The position numbers and the translations under genes are program-made. Below are positions 15,836-25,319 of a stretch of 64,000 nucleotides of DNA, one piece after another. The notes beneath the pieces are model-generated. The model searched no databases and was not told where the DNA came from. It saw only the letters and a list, made by a program, of their open reading frames with translations. Each line of letters begins with the position of its first letter. Position 1 is the first letter of the stretch. Source of the stretch: Jiulongibacter sp966250325 (lineage in GTDB: Bacteria > Bacteroidota > Bacteroidia > Cytophagales > Spirosomataceae); the NCBI GenBank assembly GCA_966250325.1, contig CBINGY010000006.1:68599-132598 (forward strand), in the 5' to 3' direction.

Positions 15836-17575
15836 TTAAAGTTTAACAATTCGGTGAGTATCTGTCTGGTCTTTTTCACGGGAAGCGTAATACACTTTCA
15901 AATAATATATACCATCATGAAGACTAGAAAGATCCAATTCTAATCTGTCATTAATGATCATATTCTCTTCCTTAATAAAGTACTCCTTGGGACTCACTTC
16001 AAGGAGCCGGTTCCCTCTATCATCCACAATATATACTTCATCCGGTAAATATTGGTATTCTATGTCTTCAAACCGTACGTTGAGAATAGATGAGGTTTGA
16101 TTAGGATAATATGAATAACGAAAACAACTACTAACCACAAATGGGTAATACCTGTCAATAGTACCGCAAGCATTGGATTTAGATGCTTTCACAGTAAATC
16201 CACCGCTACTTCCACCATGATAAACTGTAGCCGAAGTAGCCGCGGTAGAAGAATAATACGCCCCGGAAATATTACTGTTTAAAGCCCAGGTAATACTATG
16301 ATTGCCTGGGGCAGAGAGTGGGGAAGAAGTAAAGGTGCAGACATAATTGGGGTCATAGGGGTCTATACTACTTCCATTTCTCTTCATTTGTATATCACCA
16401 GTTATTAAGCAGTCAGTATCTGGGCCGCCATAAAGATAATTCCAGATATCTGTTTTCGTTGAAGATAGAAAGGTGCTATTCGGGATCGACCCTGATCCGT
16501 TCCACATAATGTTTGCCGAACTAGAATCATGCCCAGCCCCTGCCAAATGACCTAATTCATGAGCAGTTATCCAATAATAATAATCATTAAAGTAGTACCC
16601 ATTTTCTCCTATAATTGCGTATGAATTACCGGTATTACACAAATGCGACGAAGTAATGTCATAGGTTTGTCCTCCAATAGGATTTCCAGTTATATTTTCT
16701 ACCAAAGGTCTGTAGGTAAATAAAATAGCTCCATCTCTACTAACGCCTGTACGATTACTATTCCAATAACTCCTAAATTCTCCCACCAATGTTTGTCCAT
16801 TGGTCGTTGAAGAATATGGATCCGTTGATGACCAGGTATAAAGGTACGGACTTGTTACGGTAATATTTAGCTGATTATAAAAATACGAATTCACATAGTA
16901 CATAATTGTGGCGACATTTGCATCTGCCAACGAAGACCCCCAATGTGAATACCATTCATTATCTATTTCACAAGCAATTTTGGTTTGTCTGCAATAATCA
17001 TAGGAGTTGATTTGTCTCAGTGATTGAGTTTTCAAAGATTCCAGTTCAGATTCTGTAATACCACAGGCTTTTCCCATGCTTTTTTTGGAATCGGAGTTTT
17101 TATAGACAACCAATACCCCACTCATGTTTTTCTCAGTAACCATGAATGCATCGGTAAGTACCACAAATTCATCTCCTTCGTATTCAATCCATAAATGGAT
17201 GAAATTTTCGAAAATGCATAAATTCGCATGAATTCCTTTTTCATTCGCCCTGAAAAAATGGGCGTTGGCAATAGTAGCACTTGCCTCGAGGGCCTGGCCT
17301 TCAAAAACCCTTTTACTCTCAAATTGCAGTTCTCCGCTTAGTTCTCTAAATCCTAGATTATCTAAATCCAGAATCAAAGTTTCTTTTCCTTTAGCCTCCT
17401 TATAGACGTCTTTGGGTTCAGCTAAAAGGTAACTTTTCAGCTGGGAATCTAAATAACTTTTTAGAGTGGTATTAGCAGCTACATCAAAAGTCTTGATAAG
17501 TTTCAGAGGCTGACAGAAACCAACATTTCCAAGAAGCAAGAAAGAAAGAAACAAAAACGTGGTAGATTTTTTCAT
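15836..17575 (-). CDS. Secreted metzincin zinc protease with T9SS-like tail, 579 aa
   Basis: Signal peptide at 1-22. The catalytic motif HELGHLAGAGHD (HExxHxxGxxHD) lies near residue 340, marking an M12-like metzincin; an upstream propeptide region covers about 23-190. The following beta-rich region (about 390-490) ends with a C-terminal sandwich (GIYYLKVYYAS....HRIVKL) that looks like a type IX secretion sorting domain. Most likely an extracellular protease delivered to the surface or medium. The lipoprotein gene follows after 6 bases. Cargo of a mobile island rather than a transfer function. Confidence 0.8.
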   Translation of the reverse strand: MKKSTTFLFLSFLLLGNVGFCQPLKLIKTFDVAANTTLKSYLDSQLKSYLLAEPKDVYKEAKGKETLILDLDNLGFRELSGELQFESKRVFEGQALEASATIANAHFFRANEKGIHANLCIFENFIHLWIEYEGDEFVVLTDAFMVTEKNMSGVLVVYKNSDSKKSMGKACGITESELESLKTQSLRQINSYDYCRQTKIACEIDNEWYSHWGSSLADANVATIMYYVNSYFYNQLNITVTSPYLYTWSSTDPYSSTTNGQTLVGEFRSYWNSNRTGVSRDGAILFTYRPLVENITGNPIGGQTYDITSSHLCNTGNSYAIIGENGYYFNDYYYWITAHELGHLAGAGHDSSSANIMWNGSGSIPNSTFLSSTKTDIWNYLYGGPDTDCLITGDIQMKRNGSSIDPYDPNYVCTFTSSPLSAPGNHSITWALNSNISGAYYSSTAATSATVYHGGSSGGFTVKASKSNACGTIDRYYPFVVSSCFRYSYYPNQTSSILNVRFEDIEYQYLPDEVYIVDDRGNRLLEVSPKEYFIKEENMIINDRLELDLSSLHDGIYYLKVYYASREKDQTDTHRIVKL

Positions 17576-18288
17576 AGTTGTTGTGTTTAATTTTATATAA
17601 AACTAATATTTCACAGAATAAAACCAAGAAAAAAATTGCTAATCTTATTTTTCGGTTTGTCAAAAAGGTGTTTATAAGAAAGACTTTATAGAACTTTTAC
17701 TTGCAGAATAATTTATTTGAGGAGTTCCAAATTGATAAATTTGGTTAACCCTCTAATGTTTCAGGGTCAACATTTTCTTTCTTTTTGCCCAACATATGAG
17801 AGGTTATCTCTCAAAAAACTTCAATAAATCCTGGAAGTTGAAGGTCAGGATATATATTCTGATTTTCTTCGTTAAGGAATCTAAGAAAGTAGTAATCTTC
17901 ATCGAGGATAGAAAACAGGGATATATTCACAAATAGGGTTATTGTAAACTACGAGGAGCAATTAAGTATGGTGAGTAATTAGTGTTCGTGTTACTTAGTT
18001 GTTGGTGGTAAATTTAGTGGATAGGTTCGTTTAGTGTCCGATCCGGCGAGCAAGCTCGTCTTTTTCGTCGTACCTTGAAAAAAGCCTTACTGTATAAGCA
18101 CTTTTCTTGAATATTACGTACGGTATATACTGTTCAAGTTTTCCACAGAATTACAAAAAAATCTTACCACATAACGATTATTCTAGGTTGTAATTCCGAT
18201 CCGGCCCTTTGATGGAATTTACAAAATATCAAACTCAGAAATGCTAGGTTGTAACCAAGCCCGTTCGGGGTGTAAAACAAATATTCAG
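17576..18288. other. Gap of 700 bases with direct-repeat copy 1
   Basis: No ORF is supported. It holds the promoter region of the protease gene, the long direct repeat (17970-18050), a CGAGCAAGCTCG hairpin followed by TCTTTTT (18047-18065), and two copies of CTAGGTTGTAA (18183 and 18244). The 10-mer CCGATCCGGC occurs here twice and once more at 19431. Confidence 0.5.
17970..18050. repeat. Imperfect direct repeat of about 80 bp, copy 1
   Basis: Partner of 19367-19444. The last 28 bases (18023-18050) are identical in both copies and then similarity ends abruptly; the 50 bases before are similar with scattered changes. Between the copies lie an XRE gene and a 95-aa gene. On the minus strand the copies translate similarly (LAGSDTKRT...), partly with third-position changes, so they may be decayed copies of one coding end. 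Confidence 0.65.
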
Positions 18289-18687
18289 CTAATTGTCTCT
18301 ATTGTATGTTTTTACAGCGAAATCTCCACGATCGTTGCCAATCCTAGACATATTTTCATGTAAGTCCTCAAGGGTTATTGGAGTCAAATACAATTTTTTT
18401 GTTAAGTGTCTAAATACAGGCTGAAGTACCGCCCGTAATGTTTCTTCATTCTCATCTGCTCCATTAGTTGCCAAGGTGGCCTCTAATACTAATACATGAA
18501 AAGGAATATCCAAAAAGCGGGCAATTTTTTGAACAACTTCATGCGAGGGCTGCCTTTTGTCATGCTCAATTTGAGATAAATATCCGATTGTTAAATCTGT
18601 ATAGTTTGCAACCTCTGTTAACTTAAGCCCCCTTTCCTTTCTAAAGTATTCTATTGTTTTACCAAATTTTATATTGGTAAAATCCAT
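18289..18687 (-). CDS. XRE-family HTH regulator, 132 aa
   Basis: Cro/C1 helix-turn-helix at about residues 8-60 (RKERGLKLTEVANYTDLTIGYLSQIEHDKRQPS). The start chosen is ATG 18687 (MDFTNIK); an in-frame ATG six codons upstream (18705) is also possible. The C-terminal half (about 65-132) has no recognised fold. It lies between two long direct repeats together with a small gene, as a unit of about 1.3 kb. Probably a repressor of that unit. Confidence 0.75.
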   Translation of the reverse strand: MDFTNIKFGKTIEYFRKERGLKLTEVANYTDLTIGYLSQIEHDKRQPSHEVVQKIARFLDIPFHVLVLEATLATNGADENEETLRAVLQPVFRHLTKKLYLTPITLEDLHENMSRIGNDRGDFAVKTYNRDN

Positions 18688-18793
18688 GGTGTTTTCACTG
18701 TGCATAAGATCGACGGGTTCGTTTTATATCCTTAAGAAAGCTATCCTTGCCGGTTCAAATACTGAACCAGAATTCAATCAAGTAGTCTTAATC

Positions 18794-19081
18794 TCAACGC
18801 TCGAACAAGTAGATTTCTTCTCTGAATTCACTAACAATCTCCTTGAACACGTTGAACAATACTCTGTTCTCGGTCATATACCTGGCCAATTGTTCATAAT
18901 CCTGCCTTAGGCCAACCCGAGTGTAGGCATCTAAATCTCTCATTTGTCGAGTCTTGTCCAAGAATTCGACAATCTCGATTCCCATTTTTTCTTCAAGAAG
19001 TCCATCTTGAATTAAGCCCAAAACAGACATTTTTGCCAGAAGGATCCCATCTAAATTGCGACTTGTCATAGTCTTGTTCAT
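18794..19081 (-). CDS. Hypothetical helical protein, 95 aa
   Basis: No family recognised. Composition suggests a helical, cytoplasmic protein; there are no cysteines, no signal peptide and no membrane segment. It precedes the XRE gene on the same strand by about 100 bases, so the two could be co-transcribed. Both are enclosed by the 80-bp direct repeats. Confidence 0.5.
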   Translation of the reverse strand: MNKTMTSRNLDGILLAKMSVLGLIQDGLLEEKMGIEIVEFLDKTRQMRDLDAYTRVGLRQDYEQLARYMTENRVLFNVFKEIVSEFREEIYLFER

Positions 19082-19650
19082 TTATATGTTAAATACTTTC
19101 TGGACTTAAATATTGTAAATTTCAAAATAAAACACAAGGAATAGTACAAATATTTTTTAGCTGTGAGTAAAATATAGATAAAACTGCCAAAATTTGGCAG
19201 CTTATCTGAAAGAAAGTATTTTTAATCATAGCTTAATCCACCATGATTATGTGTTCATAATAATTGAAAAATTACGAATTGTACAGTCTTCGTCTCTATG
19301 ACAACGAATCCGCGGGGATATGTTTGGCGACCATTAAACTGTAGACTATAGATTGTCATCTAATACGGTGAGTAATGAGTGTTCAAGTTGCTTGGTTGAC
19401 GGTAGGTTTTGTCGACAGGTTCGTTTAGTGTCCGATCCGGCGAGCCGGACAGGAATGATGCAAGTTTTGGGAATTTCAATCAATTTATTGGAGTATAAGG
19501 ATAATCGAATTACCAAATTCTTAAAGAAATAATGTATCAAAGCACTCCTTTAACCTGATTTACTATCTGCCCGAGGTCAAATTCCAGCGATTTGAGGGTT
19601 TCACTTCACGGGTATATGCCGAAGTCGGTGCTTAATTTATTGTTAAGTAC
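19082..19650. other. Gap with direct-repeat copy 2 and a possible gene remnant
   Basis: Contains direct-repeat copy 2 (19367-19444). Right of it, about 19518-19628 is open in one plus frame (ending FQRFEGFTSRVYAEVGA, stop) but has no start codon, and looks like the 3' end of a lost gene. The TGTCCG/CGGACA inverted pair at the end of the repeat (19429-19452) could form a hairpin. Confidence 0.45.
19367..19444. repeat. Imperfect direct repeat of about 80 bp, copy 2
   Basis: Partner of 17970-18050. The final 28 bases (19417-19444) are identical to 18023-18050. Spacing between copies is 1.4 kb, and the second recombinase gene begins about 520 bases further right. Confidence 0.65.
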
Positions 19651-19854
19651 ATGCCAGACCTAATCCCCACAGAACTTACCCCGGAATCTATCGAACGTTT
19701 TCGCAAGATATATAAATCAAACTTTGGAGAAGATATAAGCCCTGAAATGGCAAAGGAAGAGGGTCTTCGCTTGCTAAGGCTTTTGGTTGCCCTTCTTGAA
19801 AATCTTCCTCTCGATCTAGATGAAGAGCAGATGGACAATACGGGGGGCGGGTGA
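19651..19854 (+). CDS. Small recombinase-associated protein, 67 aa
   Basis: A 67-aa acidic protein with two conserved blocks: LIPTELTPESIERFRKIY near the start and AKEEGLRLLRLLVALLENLP near the end. A paralogue with the same two blocks is encoded at 30144-29941. It lies directly upstream of the leader ORF and of the large serine recombinase. From this placement it may be a recombination accessory factor or regulator; that is inference. The ATG at 19651 follows TTGTTAAGTAC without a strong ribosome site. Confidence 0.7.
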   Translation: MPDLIPTELTPESIERFRKIYKSNFGEDISPEMAKEEGLRLLRLLVALLENLPLDLDEEQMDNTGGG

Positions 19855-19863
19855 TACAATGGA

Positions 19864-19935
19864 ATGGCTAGACGAAAAACAAAAAGCTTTAAGAAAGAAA
19901 AGAGGTGCCCGAGTGTTTTTCGTCTAGCGGCTTAA
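19864..19935 (+). CDS. Basic leader peptide of the recombinase gene, 23 aa
   Basis: A 23-codon ORF (ATG 19864, stop 19933-19935) reading MARRKTKSFKKEKRCPSVF and then RLAA. It begins 9 bases after the stop of the 67-aa gene and ends 32 bases before the recombinase start. The whole ORF lies within three crossing inverted repeats (19867-19957), so translation of the leader would change which helices can form. This is the layout of a translational attenuator. Its existence as a translated peptide is unproven. Confidence 0.45.
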   Translation: MARRKTKSFKKEKRCPSVFRLAA

Positions 19936-19957
19936 AGCATTTTCGGGTACCTCTTTT
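19867..19957 (+). promoter_or_regulatory. Triple-crossing inverted repeats (pseudoknot-like) before the recombinase
   Basis: Three inverted pairs appear in the order A B C A' B' C'. A: 19867-19880 with 19915-19928, 14 pairs, perfect. B: 19886-19893 with 19931-19938, 8 pairs, extendable by AAAA/TTTT beyond a bulge. C: 19898-19912 with 19943-19957, 15 pairs including one G-U. Each pair crosses the other two, so they form either a pseudoknot or alternative structures. C' ends 10 bases before the recombinase ATG at 19968. Confidence 0.7.
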
Positions 19958-19967
19958 TATTTTACCT

Positions 19968-21662
19968 ATGAAGAATAGATACATTCTCTATGCAAGAAAA
20001 AGCAGCGAGGACCAAAATAGACAAGTAACCTCCATAGAAGATCAGATCATTGAACTTAATCAAGTAGCATCAAGGCTGGGTTTAGAGATAATAGAAATAA
20101 TCACGGAGTCTAAATCTGCCAAAGCTCCTGGAAGAAAGGGATTTAATCGTATGCTTCAGCTCATTGAAAAGGGGGAAGCCGATGGTATTTTATGCTGGAA
20201 GCTCGATCGTTTGGCACGAAATCCAATTGATCACGGTAGAATAGCGTGGATGCTGCAGCAAGAGATTATTCAAAGAATTTATACTCACACAAATGAATAC
20301 AAGCCAACAGATAATGTCCTGATGATGCAGGTAGAATTTGGAATGGCTACGCAGTACGTTCGGGATTTAAATGTTAATATCAGACGCGGGCTAAGACAAA
20401 AGGCACTGAGAGGTTGGAACCCCTCTTCAGTCCTTCCAATAGGATACATTCACAACCCTAAGTTTCAAATTATGGAATCGCCTCAGGAGATTATTCCTGA
20501 CCCTCGATGCTATTCCAAGGTTAAAAAACTTTGGGAGTTACTGTTAACTGGCAATTACAACATCTGTGATCTCGAGCGTGAGGGGAATTCTATGGGATTG
20601 ACTACTCCCAGAGGAAAACCTTTAAGCAAGAATACCTATTATCTAATTTTCAAAAATATATTTTACTCGGGTCAATTTCACTGGCGAGATGAAAATGGAG
20701 ACACAAAGCTTTATACTGGAAAGCATGAACCAATGATTTCAATTGATCAGTTCCAAGATGCTCAACGAATTCTCGATAATCATTCAAAGCCTCATAATCG
20801 GCTTCGTGCTCATTATTTCCCTTATCGTGGACTGATTTTCTGCGGAGAATGTGATGGTTATATTACCGCCGAGTATATCCATCAGGTAATTTGTGAGAAA
20901 TGTAAGTTTAAATATTCAGTAAAGACGAATACCATTTGTCGCAGCTGCGGAATGGATTTTAAGGATATGATAAATCCAACACAAATCGTTAAGAAATATT
21001 ATCGATGTCCAAAAAAAACCTGCAAGACCTGCACGCAGAAAAGCATAGAGGAAGATAGCATTCACAAAGAAATGGAAGCCGTCATTCATGATATGCAGTT
21101 TTGCAAGGAATTTTACGAATGGGGAAGGATGGAAGTTGAGACCAAATATATAGAACTATCTCAAAAGCACTGCGATATTGCAGAATTAGTTAAGGAAGAA
21201 AAGGAGTTATCCTCGGAGCTTGATGGCTACTCAAAAATGCGAGCTACTGGAGAATTATCCAGAGAAAGATACTTAGAATTAACCGTAACACTTGAACGTC
21301 GCATACTATATATTAAGGGTTCTATTCAGAGAAGAAAGACTCTACGTCAAGCTATTCGCTCAAAGGCTTTGGAAAATCTAGAGGCGGCCCGTCAACTAAA
21401 AGAATCTTACAATGGGGCCTCGCTTGAAGAAAAGAATAGGATTCTTAAAGCAGCCGGGTACAACCTAAGACTATTAGATAAAAAGGCCTATTTAGTAACA
21501 CCTAAATGGCTTTTGCACCTGCATAAATGTGCAGACCGATTTTATTCAAAAATTGGTCAGGTACAACCTGAAAAAAGCTTTGAAAATACTGACGATATAA
21601 GCTGTTTTGTGAAGCTAAATCCTATCCTGTGCTCCGGATTGGACGTTAACCAGAACCTGTGA
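19968..21662 (+). CDS. Large serine recombinase, 564 aa
   Basis: Resolvase/invertase catalytic domain (about 1-150) with the nucleophile in YARKSSEDQ (Ser12 or Ser13) and the LDRLAR motif near residue 85. A recombinase domain (about 165-270) and a zinc ribbon region (about 290-370) with several Cys pairs (FCGEC, CEKC, CRSCG, CPKKTCKTC) follow, then a coiled coil (about 390-510). The start ATG at 19968 fits the catalytic domain; a longer frame from GTG 19905 would run through the crossing repeats. It likely excises or integrates the island or a nested unit. The extra cysteine set is unusual. Confidence 0.9.
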   Translation: MKNRYILYARKSSEDQNRQVTSIEDQIIELNQVASRLGLEIIEIITESKSAKAPGRKGFNRMLQLIEKGEADGILCWKLDRLARNPIDHGRIAWMLQQEIIQRIYTHTNEYKPTDNVLMMQVEFGMATQYVRDLNVNIRRGLRQKALRGWNPSSVLPIGYIHNPKFQIMESPQEIIPDPRCYSKVKKLWELLLTGNYNICDLEREGNSMGLTTPRGKPLSKNTYYLIFKNIFYSGQFHWRDENGDTKLYTGKHEPMISIDQFQDAQRILDNHSKPHNRLRAHYFPYRGLIFCGECDGYITAEYIHQVICEKCKFKYSVKTNTICRSCGMDFKDMINPTQIVKKYYRCPKKTCKTCTQKSIEEDSIHKEMEAVIHDMQFCKEFYEWGRMEVETKYIELSQKHCDIAELVKEEKELSSELDGYSKMRATGELSRERYLELTVTLERRILYIKGSIQRRKTLRQAIRSKALENLEAARQLKESYNGASLEEKNRILKAAGYNLRLLDKKAYLVTPKWLLHLHKCADRFYSKIGQVQPEKSFENTDDISCFVKLNPILCSGLDVNQNL

Positions 21663-21786
21663 CAAAAACCAAAACATATATTTTATAAGGATTTTTCACA
21701 CATTCTGATTGTTAGCGTCCCTAGTCTAGCACGTTATCCTCATCTTTTGAATCAAATTTATCAATTTGTCGGTAGGGAGATATGAA

Positions 21787-21797
21787 AAGGTGCAACC
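21787..21797. repeat. Short repeat AAGGTRCAACC, copy 1
   Basis: AAGGTGCAACC lies 16 bases outside the stop codon of the helicase gene; copies at 25236-25246 and 26521-26531 read AAGGTACAACC. Copies 1 and 2 share AAAAGGTRCAACCA. Confidence 0.4.
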
Positions 21798-21812
21798 AGT
21801 CACTAAGACTGT

Positions 21813-24800
21813 TTACTCAGAACAAATTACTTCAAGCTGTGCCCTAGTAGTTTTCAAGACATAGCTTTCTGTGCTTGCTAACAACTGAGCAATATGTTCC
21901 GTAGCTACTGCTTTTGATAACCCTGGTTGGACAATGGTCATTTTAAATTCCATTTTAGAATATTTGCTTATTCTCTTAATTGAAACCAGATCTACTAAAT
22001 TACCCTTTATGAATCGTGTATGTCCCGTCCTTGTCCATTTTTCTTCTCTTGGTTTAAGGTGTTCAACAAACCCTTCAATACCACGATGCTTCCATTTAAC
22101 GGATTTTTGTGCCTGTCCACATACCTCGTACATATTTCGAATATCCGCTCCAGGATTTTCTGTATGTGAAAATTTACAATGAAATAGATGAAACGTGTAA
22201 GTTTCTGTTGATGGGTTATTTCTTACAGCAATAATATCAGCGGCTTCCCCTTTATCATCATCATTAATAACGATGTCATATTCGTCTAGTATGGACTGAA
22301 TTACTTGATACTGAATCGTATTGGGGTTTCTATCCTTTCCTTGGGATTCTTTTGTAATGTCAACGGTCCAAGTGACAGGAACTAGGTTGTTTAAGTCGAA
22401 TAGCCCTTCTGGCGATGGTAGGGGTACTAAATAATTTGCAAAAGAGAATGATCCATCCACATATCTAACCATGAATGGGTCTTTTTTTTCATATTCTATT
22501 AAGTTTAGCTTTATGCCGCTACTCCTTTTTATATATATGGAATGCCCTGTAACGTACTCTAATCTATAACCTCCAACCTCATCATCTCCAGTGGCAAGGT
22601 CATATATTAAATTGTATTGAGATATAATTGACCCGGCTGAGATTTCAATCTCTATTGGCCCTGTTGGATTGAAATTAATTACCTTGATATCCACTTCATG
22701 AAGTTTGTATTCACTGTGATCAAAAAACAAGGTCACATTCTTTTCAGCAGTTTGCAGAAGCTTATCACCCCAGTCAACCGTATGGGCAACAAAGGGATAC
22801 CTGCCATTTAGTGGTATTGGCCTAAGGAAACCTTGAATTACCTCTACCTCAAGGTCTGCATTTTCAGGAATTTTAGGTTCAATGCGATCGCACCAATCTT
22901 TAAAATTAACTATGGTTCCTCCACCTCGAGACCATACCTTGCCACTTCTTGCGGAGCATCCGTATGTCACAATTTCTCCATTTTCATACCCCCAACCAAA
23001 CACATTATTAGGAGTTGAGTCTGCTCTGTCAATCGCAGAAAGGCCAAAATTTACCTCGGGTCCCAAATATTGAGTGTAGCTTATCGAACCCGTCTTAGAG
23101 ACGCCAAGATTTTTAACAATTGGTAATTCTACGTCCTTGAAGACGCTGAAAAGCCTCATCCCATTATAAATTTCTGTACTTTCTCCGCACAAGGCTTTAG
23201 CCATTTGATCAATATTGAATGCATCATAATTACTACATTGGAAAAATAATTTCTGCTGCTCTTTATTCCAATAGACTACACACAATTCAAACGAATGGTT
23301 GGAAATATCTCGATACCTCCCCCAAGAAACGGTATCCTCTCTGCTGATTACTAGCACTATCATATAATCTATATTATTAACTGCAGGCCAGATTTCTATA
23401 GATTCGGGAATTTTAGAGAACATTTCTTCTGGACTCCAGTCCTCAGAATTGGTTTTATATATTAGTGTTGAATATGAGGGTCTTAGGTTCCATAATGATA
23501 TTTGATCAAATAGTGCTCCTGTAAAATTATGAACCACCTCTTGTATTCTTCGCTCACTTCCAATTGCTGTTTCGCTTTCTTGTTTTAGTAGTTCATTCCA
23601 ATCTGCATTTTCAGAATATAAAGCCTCTAGACGTTTATCTACTTTGGGATCAGCGATGTTAACTACGACGGTGGCATCTCCAATATGATCACTAGAAATA
23701 CGAGTAAATCTGCCCACAAACTGCATTGTTACCGGTAGGCTTTTATGGATATCGTGCATGGCAGCAATTTTTAAGTTGGGAAGATCAAAGCCTTCTCCAA
23801 GCATATCCACGCAGATAACAATACGTGATTCACGAGTCTGTAATTGTTTCAGGTATTCTCTTTTTTCTGCACTCGAAAGAGTATTATTTATTACAAACGG
23901 TTTTAGATCAGGAGCAAGTTCTTCATAGAGAGCCAACAGCCCCACAGCCCTTGTAATAGATGACGCTCTTGCCATTAGTAAATGATCAAAAGGGGGATCT
24001 AAGGCAAGATCTGCCCTTAGTTTTTCAATAGCCTTTTCCGCAACTGCCTTATCAGCTTTTTCTTCAATGAATTCACTAATTCTTATAAGATTGATTGGCT
24101 TAAAATATTTTCCCTTCTGAGCCATCCCTAGTGGGTAATCATAAATTATTTTCCCTGCAACCCTTTTCCCATCATTTCTAAATGGAGTTGCAGTAAATTG
24201 CAAGATTCTACGGCCTTTGAAAAGAGTAATAACTTGATCCCAGGTGTTTGCCGGGACATGGTGTGCCTCATCGATAAAAAGATGGGTGCACGATTCTGTA
24301 AGGGTTTTTAGGGCCTCTCCGGAAAAATTACTTAATACGGCAGCCGTTGCGATAAATACATTAGATTCATTTACTAGCTGCATAACTTTCACCGGATCAT
24401 TTATCCCAGTTGTAATTTTGGCAACCTTTGGTAGCTGAACAGAATCTTTAATTACTCCTACATCCGAAAGACATCCAAGTTTTAAAAATTTGTTATATAT
24501 CTGATCTCTTAGTATAGACGAGGGAACTATGACAATTGTTCGCTCGCATTGTTCTGAAACAAGAACAGAGAGCATAACCTCAGTTTTACCCGTACCCGTA
24601 GGCATTACAACAGTCGCTGTTTCATTACTTGTTGACCAGTGCGATGCAATAGCATGAATAGCTCCAAGCTGAGGCTTTCTTAACCCTAAAGTATTGTTGT
24701 CTGGGTCTTCCTCTTTGTAATATAGACTGTTTTTCCAAGAGGATGCTATTTCTTCAGGTGTAATCGAAGTGACCTTTCTTGGGTGCTTTTCCCATTTAAG

Positions 24801-25079
24801 TTTGATGCCCTCATTTAAGCTATCAATTTTAGAAATAGAATTAGTTGATAGAACAAACTCTTTATCTATGTCTACCTTTGCACCGGGGAGTTTAAGAAAG
24901 TATTCTCTTTTAAATATATCCACAAGAAGATATACACCTGGATCAAGAAATTGGAAGACATTGACCGTAATTACTGATTCTTGGTGAGCAAGATGAACAG
25001 ATTGATTATTGGCAACTTTTATTCTTGAATTTAAAAGCTGAGGCAAAAGGATTTTTGTTTGTAAAAGTAGAGGACCCAT
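21813..25079 (-). CDS. SF2 DEAH helicase with nuclease-like C-terminus, 1088 aa
   Basis: Superfamily 2 helicase: Walker A PTGTGKT at 160-166, DEAHH at 270-274, TATPFRNDGKR about 298-308, and motif VI-like MQFVGRFTR near residue 460. The last 150 residues contain GEAADIIAV.....HLFHCKFS, a D-x(n)-H-x-K arrangement similar to PD-(D/E)XK nucleases, then a YEVCGQAQKS block. Such helicase-nuclease fusions are common in phage defence. It has no partner methylase beside it. A RelA/SpoT-like gene follows upstream on the same strand but 240 bases away. Confidence 0.75.
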   Translation of the reverse strand: MGPLLLQTKILLPQLLNSRIKVANNQSVHLAHQESVITVNVFQFLDPGVYLLVDIFKREYFLKLPGAKVDIDKEFVLSTNSISKIDSLNEGIKLKWEKHPRKVTSITPEEIASSWKNSLYYKEEDPDNNTLGLRKPQLGAIHAIASHWSTSNETATVVMPTGTGKTEVMLSVLVSEQCERTIVIVPSSILRDQIYNKFLKLGCLSDVGVIKDSVQLPKVAKITTGINDPVKVMQLVNESNVFIATAAVLSNFSGEALKTLTESCTHLFIDEAHHVPANTWDQVITLFKGRRILQFTATPFRNDGKRVAGKIIYDYPLGMAQKGKYFKPINLIRISEFIEEKADKAVAEKAIEKLRADLALDPPFDHLLMARASSITRAVGLLALYEELAPDLKPFVINNTLSSAEKREYLKQLQTRESRIVICVDMLGEGFDLPNLKIAAMHDIHKSLPVTMQFVGRFTRISSDHIGDATVVVNIADPKVDKRLEALYSENADWNELLKQESETAIGSERRIQEVVHNFTGALFDQISLWNLRPSYSTLIYKTNSEDWSPEEMFSKIPESIEIWPAVNNIDYMIVLVISREDTVSWGRYRDISNHSFELCVVYWNKEQQKLFFQCSNYDAFNIDQMAKALCGESTEIYNGMRLFSVFKDVELPIVKNLGVSKTGSISYTQYLGPEVNFGLSAIDRADSTPNNVFGWGYENGEIVTYGCSARSGKVWSRGGGTIVNFKDWCDRIEPKIPENADLEVEVIQGFLRPIPLNGRYPFVAHTVDWGDKLLQTAEKNVTLFFDHSEYKLHEVDIKVINFNPTGPIEIEISAGSIISQYNLIYDLATGDDEVGGYRLEYVTGHSIYIKRSSGIKLNLIEYEKKDPFMVRYVDGSFSFANYLVPLPSPEGLFDLNNLVPVTWTVDITKESQGKDRNPNTIQYQVIQSILDEYDIVINDDDKGEAADIIAVRNNPSTETYTFHLFHCKFSHTENPGADIRNMYEVCGQAQKSVKWKHRGIEGFVEHLKPREEKWTRTGHTRFIKGNLVDLVSIKRISKYSKMEFKMTIVQPGLSKAVATEHIAQLLASTESYVLKTTRAQLEVICSE

Positions 25080-25235
25080 ATAGACAATTATATTGGAAGG
25101 GCATTAAGCATTGCAACTCTATCTAAAAAATTGAGACTTCACTTGATTCGGAAATAGTCCTGTATTTTAGCGAAATATGTGTTAAATATAAGCTTTTTAA
25201 GTAAAGTAACCAATATCTAGAAAGGAGAATAAGAA

Positions 25236-25246
25236 AAGGTACAACC
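25236..25246. repeat. Short repeat AAGGTRCAACC, copy 2
   Basis: AAGGTACAACC between the helicase and RelA/SpoT-like genes, 73 bases outside the stop codon of the latter. Confidence 0.4.
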
Positions 25247-25319
25247 AAGTACACATTAAACAGATAACATAGAGGTGGGAAATTGCTATACGAACCCAAC
25301 ATAATTACTAAAAAAAGTC

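Noticed and set aside
19346..19540. 64-codon minus-strand ORF (MIHYFFKNL...)
   Set aside because: Overlaps direct-repeat copy 2; the other repeat copy has stops in the same frame, so it is not a conserved gene.
19905..19967. Longer start of the recombinase (GTG at 19905)
   Set aside because: Would add 21 residues across the crossing repeats; the catalytic domain begins at the ATG at 19968.
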